A stretch of DNA of 49,817 nt from Phycisphaerae bacterium. GTDB lineage: Bacteria > Planctomycetota > Phycisphaerae > SM23-33. Positions within the stretch are counted from its first letter, which is position 1; every line of letters begins with the position of its first letter. The DNA is taken from NCBI GenBank assembly GCA_016929245.1, contig JAFGJE010000179.1:1-49817 (forward strand), in the 5' to 3' direction. The notes under the pieces were generated by a model. That model ran no database searches and had not been told where the DNA came from. It saw nothing but the letters and a program-made list of their open reading frames with translations. A program made the translations under genes and the position numbers. Positions 46,571 to 49,817 of this stretch are shown piece by piece.

Positions 46571-47386
46571 ATGGCTGAGAATTTGAAAATCAAGGCATAC
46601 CGTTTCCTTCGCAGCAGCATGATTGAAGGACGTTGGTCCCATGGCGAAGTTTACTCCACGGTGAAAATCGCCAAAAACATGGGAATGAGCCTCGCGCCCG
46701 TCCGCGAAGCGATAGTCCAGCTGGAAACGGAAGGATTGATCGAGAAAGTGGAGAATCGCGGCGTGCGCCTGAAGCGGTTGAATCGGGAGGAGCTGTGCGA
46801 TCTGTTCGACGTTCGCGAGGCGATGGAAACGCAGGCGGCCCTGTTGGCGGTTCAACGGGCCGGCGACGAGGAAGTGCGCCGACTGCGGGAGATTTTTACG
46901 AACCTGCGCCGGGCGATCCACGAGCTGCACAAGCAAGGCCTGTCGAGGAACGTCGGCTCCCTCAGCGAGCAGTCCCACCAGCACGACATTGAATTCCACC
47001 TGTACCTGGTGTCCATCTCCCGGAGCAAACAGATCCTGAAGATCATCACCGATCTGCACATCCTCAACCAGGTCACGCGAAACCGGGGATTGCTGCCGGG
47101 CGTGACCTACGAAAACTACCAGGCCAACGTCCTGCGGTTTCATTATCGCATCGTGCGGGCGCTGGAACGTCGCGACGAGCAGTCCGCCGCCGAGTGGACG
47201 CGGCGGCATATCCGCCACGCTCGGGAGTATCACCTGGCGCTGTACGACTTCACCCACCAGGACACCGCCTGGGAATCCGCGGGCGCCGAGGTGGATTGGC
47301 CGGGACGGGTGCTGGCGAGAATCTCGGAACTGGAATCGAACCTCACGCCTCACGGTGGGGATTCACGCGAATCGGAAAGAAATTGA
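46571..47386 (+). CDS. GntR-family regulator, FCD type
   Basis: A 271-residue regulator more distant from the two at 23511 and 25819. The winged helix has KIAKNMGMSLAPVREAIVQLETEGLIEKVENRGVRL; the FCD domain has LFDVREAMETQAALLAV, DIEFHLYLVSISRSKQI and FHYRIVRALERRDEQSAAEWTRRHIRHA. The ribosome site is weak. A CTATCGWTAR site sits on its promoter, suggesting autoregulation or control by one of the paralogues. A PEP-CTERM gene begins 69 bases after its stop, probably on the same transcript. Confidence 0.92.
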   Translation: MAENLKIKAYRFLRSSMIEGRWSHGEVYSTVKIAKNMGMSLAPVREAIVQLETEGLIEKVENRGVRLKRLNREELCDLFDVREAMETQAALLAVQRAGDEEVRRLREIFTNLRRAIHELHKQGLSRNVGSLSEQSHQHDIEFHLYLVSISRSKQILKIITDLHILNQVTRNRGLLPGVTYENYQANVLRFHYRIVRALERRDEQSAAEWTRRHIRHAREYHLALYDFTHQDTAWESAGAEVDWPGRVLARISELESNLTPHGGDSRESERN

Positions 47387-47455
47387 CGGACTCAATAACC
47401 GGCGGAAGGGTCTGCCGGAGAGGATTTGTCCTGATACAAGCAAAGGAGATTGGAA

Positions 47456-48169
47456 ATGAGAAAGCTATGTCTGCTATTGATGGCCGTGCTGTGTGTCTCC
47501 GGTGTGCGGGCCGCGACGTATGATCTCAACGCGGACCTGGATTTTTCCACGAATCCGGACGGGGTTTGGAGCTACGGATACACCGAAGGCGGTTCGTACC
47601 ATCTGTACGATACCGTGGTCTGGAACGTTTCGGGATCGACGGGACTGCACGTCTGGTGCAAGGACAGTAAACCGGATCCGCACGGAAACGTGCTGAAAAA
47701 CACCACCGGTTCCGATGTGGAACAATCAGGCTGGCCGAACGGCATGTATTGGTACGCCGGGAAGACGCATATGATGACCGCCGAGGGCGGCGCCGCCGGC
47801 GGGCGAAGCACCGCCGTGCGGTTCACCGCTCCCGCGACGGGATTGTATGACATCGACATCGATCTCGTAAAGGCCACCACCGGCGATGTCGCGGTGGACA
47901 TCCTGGTTTCGCTGAACGGGACCACGACGCTTCTGTCGCGGCGGATCAGCAACGCCGACGTGGACGCCGCCTACGACGCGCTGTCGTACAGCCTGACGCG
48001 GGACGACACGATCGACATCCTGACGATCCCCGTCGCCGGCAGCGGCAGCCACGACGGCGGATTCGTGATCACCCAGGTCGATGCCGTGATCACCGAAGTG
48101 CCCGAACCGGCGACGATGATTCTGCTGGCGGCCGGAGGTTTGGCGCTCTTAAGACGACGTCGCGCATAA
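47456..48169 (+). CDS. PEP-CTERM surface protein
   Basis: A 237-residue exported protein. The signal MRKLCLLLMAVLCVSGVRA is cut before ATYDLNADLD. The beta-rich body (GLYDIDIDLVKATTGDVAVDILVSLNGTT) has no enzyme motifs; the tail is VPEPATMILLAAGGLALL plus RRRRA. AAAGGAG (47442-47448) lies 7 bases before the ATG. It follows the GntR gene closely and is followed by a hairpin terminator. Confidence 0.9.
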   Translation: MRKLCLLLMAVLCVSGVRAATYDLNADLDFSTNPDGVWSYGYTEGGSYHLYDTVVWNVSGSTGLHVWCKDSKPDPHGNVLKNTTGSDVEQSGWPNGMYWYAGKTHMMTAEGGAAGGRSTAVRFTAPATGLYDIDIDLVKATTGDVAVDILVSLNGTTTLLSRRISNADVDAAYDALSYSLTRDDTIDILTIPVAGSGSHDGGFVITQVDAVITEVPEPATMILLAAGGLALLRRRRA

Positions 48170-48219
48170 TCCGCGGTAAACAACACGCGGAAAGGCGTCT
48201 CCTTTCGATTCCGTACCAG

Positions 48220-48256
48220 GCGGAGCGATCCGGAACAGGATCGCTCCGCTGTTTTA
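48220..48256 (+). terminator. rho-independent terminator after GntR-PEP-CTERM operon
   Basis: GCGGAGCGATCC (48220-48231) pairs perfectly with GGATCGCTCCGC (48238-48249) around a 6-base loop, followed by TGTTTTA. Confidence 0.82.
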
Positions 48257-48587
48257 TACGTCCTCGAGTGCATGAACACTCCGTCTGATTCCTTTCAGCG
48301 TCTCGACAACGAAAAAAAGAGATGGTACTATAACTACCATAGTAGCTTGTTTCGGTGGTTTACCATCCAAACGGAAAGGAAAAACACGTGAACGTCCATC
48401 CGATTTTATGGGTCGAAAATGAAATCATCTCAGAATCAAAGCGGGGAGCGTTTCCTTCCGGCGTGCGATTCAGTTCAACGAGACGGAAGATTCTTTCCGA
48501 TACACTTTGCGGATGGGAAACATTTTTGCATTCCGCGTGTAACGATACGGCGTTGTCGAACGCCTTTGAGAACAGTACAATAACGTC
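48257..48587. other. intergenic region before the toxin-antitoxin pair
   Basis: No gene could be supported. CTATAACTACCATAG (about 48327-48341) is a small imperfect palindrome that might serve the downstream operon; no convincing promoter was found. Confidence 0.35.
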
Positions 48588-48878
48588 ATGGTGAGTTTGA
48601 ACGACATTCGAAGCCGGCGGGAGGAGATTCTCGCGATTGCCGCTCGGTATGGCGCCAGTCAGGTGCGTGTTTTCGGTTCGATCTCGCGCGGGGAGGAAAC
48701 ACCCGCCAGCGACGTCGATTTGTTGGTGCATCTCGATGAAAATCGAACCCTGCTTGACCAGATTGCACTGATTCATGCACTAGAAGATTTTCTGGGGTGC
48801 CATGTGGATGTGGTGGACGACGAGGCGGTTCACCCGATCCTTCGCGAAGATATCATGGCCGAGGTGATGGACCTGTGA
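48588..48878 (+). CDS. mntA: MntA-type nucleotidyltransferase antitoxin
   Basis: A 96-residue minimal nucleotidyltransferase. The active-site signature is VRVFGSISRGEETPASDVDLLV (GS...RG...DxD), and the third acidic residue lies in CHVDVVDD. In characterised MntA/HepT (type VII) systems the protein transfers AMP units to a Tyr in HepT and so neutralises it. No clear ribosome site precedes the ATG. Its stop overlaps the GTG start of the HepT gene by GTGA, the usual coupling in such pairs. Confidence 0.92.
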   Translation: MVSLNDIRSRREEILAIAARYGASQVRVFGSISRGEETPASDVDLLVHLDENRTLLDQIALIHALEDFLGCHVDVVDDEAVHPILREDIMAEVMDL

Positions 48879-49207
48879 AAAGTGACAGGGTTTATCTCCG
48901 GCATATTCTCGATGCCATCGAGCAGATTTATGTTTATACGCGCGAGGGAAAAGAAGCCTTTTTGAGAGATCCCAAAACACAGGATGCCGTCATCCGTAAA
49001 TTTGAAATTATCGGCGAAGCAACCAAACGACTTTCAAAGGAAACCAAGGCCGGGCGTTCCGATATTTCCTGGCGCGATGTTGCCGGCTTGCGCGATGTTC
49101 TGATCCACAATTACATGGGCGTGAACCTGAAACGCGTCTGGGGAGTCATCGAACATGATCTCTCTTCGCTTCAGGAAGCCGTCGCCGATTTGATCCGTAA
49201 AGCGTAG
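48875..49207 (+). CDS. hepT: HepT-like HEPN-domain toxin (DUF86)
   Basis: A 110-residue all-helical HEPN ribonuclease-type toxin. The catalytic R-X4-H-X-Y motif is seen as RDVLIHNYMG; the Tyr is the residue modified by MntA in characterised pairs. It starts with GTG at 48875 inside the mntA stop. The family element FEIIGEATKRLS is also present. The motif is intact, so the pair should be functional. Confidence 0.92.
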   Translation: MKSDRVYLRHILDAIEQIYVYTREGKEAFLRDPKTQDAVIRKFEIIGEATKRLSKETKAGRSDISWRDVAGLRDVLIHNYMGVNLKRVWGVIEHDLSSLQEAVADLIRKA

Positions 49208-49386
49208 TCATTGATTCGTCAACAGGATGGAAGGGATGGGGTGGTTCCTTCTGTTTCCGTAAGATACTTTTCTTTTCCAAAATCCCTGTTCCCGAATTTC
49301 GCGCCCAGCCGATAGAGGTTTCAGGCGTACGTGGAATGCTGCGCTTGGATTTGGGATACGGGAATCCACTCCGGAAGGAGGCAGGG

Positions 49387-49620
49387 ATGAACATATGGCC
49401 GATCGAAACGGCGACGTTGATGAAAACGGGAACCAGCCTGGTTCCGCTGGCGACGGGACTGCTGATCGCCGAGGGACTGGCGATGCGAACGCGGATGTTC
49501 ACGACAGCCCGGTTCTGGGCCTGGCTGGCGGGGGTGTCGCTGGCGGTGGTGACCCTGTGTTTCCTGGCGGGATTAGTCTGCTGGGCGTGCTTCGACTGCG
49601 GGCCCGGCGCGACGTTCTGA
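49387..49620 (+). CDS. small membrane protein of unknown function
   Basis: A 77-residue protein with two hydrophobic segments (TSLVPLATGLLIAEGLAM and FWAWLAGVSLAVVTLCFLAGLVCWACF). AAGGAG (49375-49380) lies 6 bases before the ATG, and this ribosome site is the main support for it being real. It resembles no family I know. It lies between the toxin-antitoxin pair and tRNA-Ser. Confidence 0.55.
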   Translation: MNIWPIETATLMKTGTSLVPLATGLLIAEGLAMRTRMFTTARFWAWLAGVSLAVVTLCFLAGLVCWACFDCGPGATF

Positions 49621-49671
49621 CGGAACACGGAATCCAAACCGGCCATGGGGATGGGTGAGGGGTAAATAGAA

Positions 49672-49699
49672 TTGACATACGTTCACCCGTCGGTATATT
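49672..49699 (+). promoter_or_regulatory. promoter of tRNA-Ser
   Basis: TTGACA (49672-49677), a 16-base spacer and TATATT (49694-49699) lie 31 bases before the tRNA. Confidence 0.6.
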
Positions 49700-49730
49700 G
49701 GGTTTTCCATCGGTATGATCTCCGAGCATT

Positions 49731-49817
49731 GGAGAGGTGGCAGAGTGGCTGAATGCGCCGGTTTGCTAAATCGGTGTACGTGTCAAAGCGTACCGCGGGT
49801 TCGAATCCCGCCCTCTC
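49731..49817 (+). tRNA. tRNA-Ser (anticodon GCT), 3' end cut by window
   Basis: The acceptor 5' strand is GGAGAGG. The anticodon loop TTGCTAA gives anticodon GCT. A long variable arm (GTACGTGTCAAAGCGTAC) is typical of serine tRNA, and the T arm is GCGGG-TTCGAAT-CCCGC. Only the last acceptor base and the discriminator fall beyond the window. Confidence 0.95.

Noticed and set aside
48360..48776. Minus-strand open frame before and over mntA
   Set aside because: It overlaps the well-supported mntA on the opposite strand and has no ribosome site or family motif.

Overview
The window looks like a chromosomal piece of a Planctomycetota-type bacterium, most likely Phycisphaerae-like; Lentisphaerota or Kiritimatiellota are alternatives. 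This is an inference from the gene mix: five PEP-CTERM surface proteins, four orphan type II pseudopilins with a C-terminal H-X9-DG-like motif, many LacI/GntR/AraC sugar regulators, and unusual multidomain secreted glycosidase-like proteins. No rRNA, CRISPR array, transposase or phage gene was seen.

Layout. (1) 1-7500, housekeeping and signalling: pyruvate phosphate dikinase behind a clear sigma70 promoter, a cation-diffusion-facilitator transporter, and a response regulator with an HD-GYP domain followed by a GAF-PAS histidine kinase. (2) 7500-19000, carbohydrate locus A: a pseudopilin, two secreted glycosidase-like proteins, a PEP-CTERM protein, a second pseudopilin, a LacI regulator and a divergent sugar ABC transporter (binding protein plus two permeases, no ATPase). 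A shared palindromic operator, TGCC-WW-CG-WW-GGCA, occurs upstream of the PEP-CTERM, pseudopilin and transporter genes. (3) 19100-21600: tRNA-Arg(ACG) and a GH42-type beta-galactosidase. (4) 22000-36500, carbohydrate locus B: two tandem PEP-CTERM/GntR pairs, a pseudopilin, a TIM-barrel glycosidase-like protein, a very large secreted protein, a BNR sialidase-like protein and a GH43/GH32-like propeller. These face a KDPG-aldolase-like plus 2-hydroxyacid dehydrogenase operon. A second motif, CTATCGWTAR, lies just downstream of several strong promoters here. (5) 36600-48200, carbohydrate locus C: a Gfo/Idh/MocA oxidoreductase, PEP-CTERM, LacI with tandem operators, a sugar-phosphate isomerase-like protein, AraC, a LacI-pseudopilin-glycosidase operon, and a divergent GntR followed by PEP-CTERM. 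(6) 48500 to the end: a MntA/HepT toxin-antitoxin pair, a small membrane protein and tRNA-Ser(GCT), cut by the window edge.

How it fits together. The window reads as several adjacent, separately controlled carbohydrate-use modules. Each combines a one-component sugar regulator with a cell-surface or secretion-like protein (PEP-CTERM protein or orphan pseudopilin) and a glycosidase, transporter or sugar-acid enzyme. The recurring regulator-pseudopilin-glycosidase and regulator-PEP-CTERM arrangements, and the promoter-embedded operators that appear to wire them, are the most interesting features. All operator and promoter calls were made by eye.
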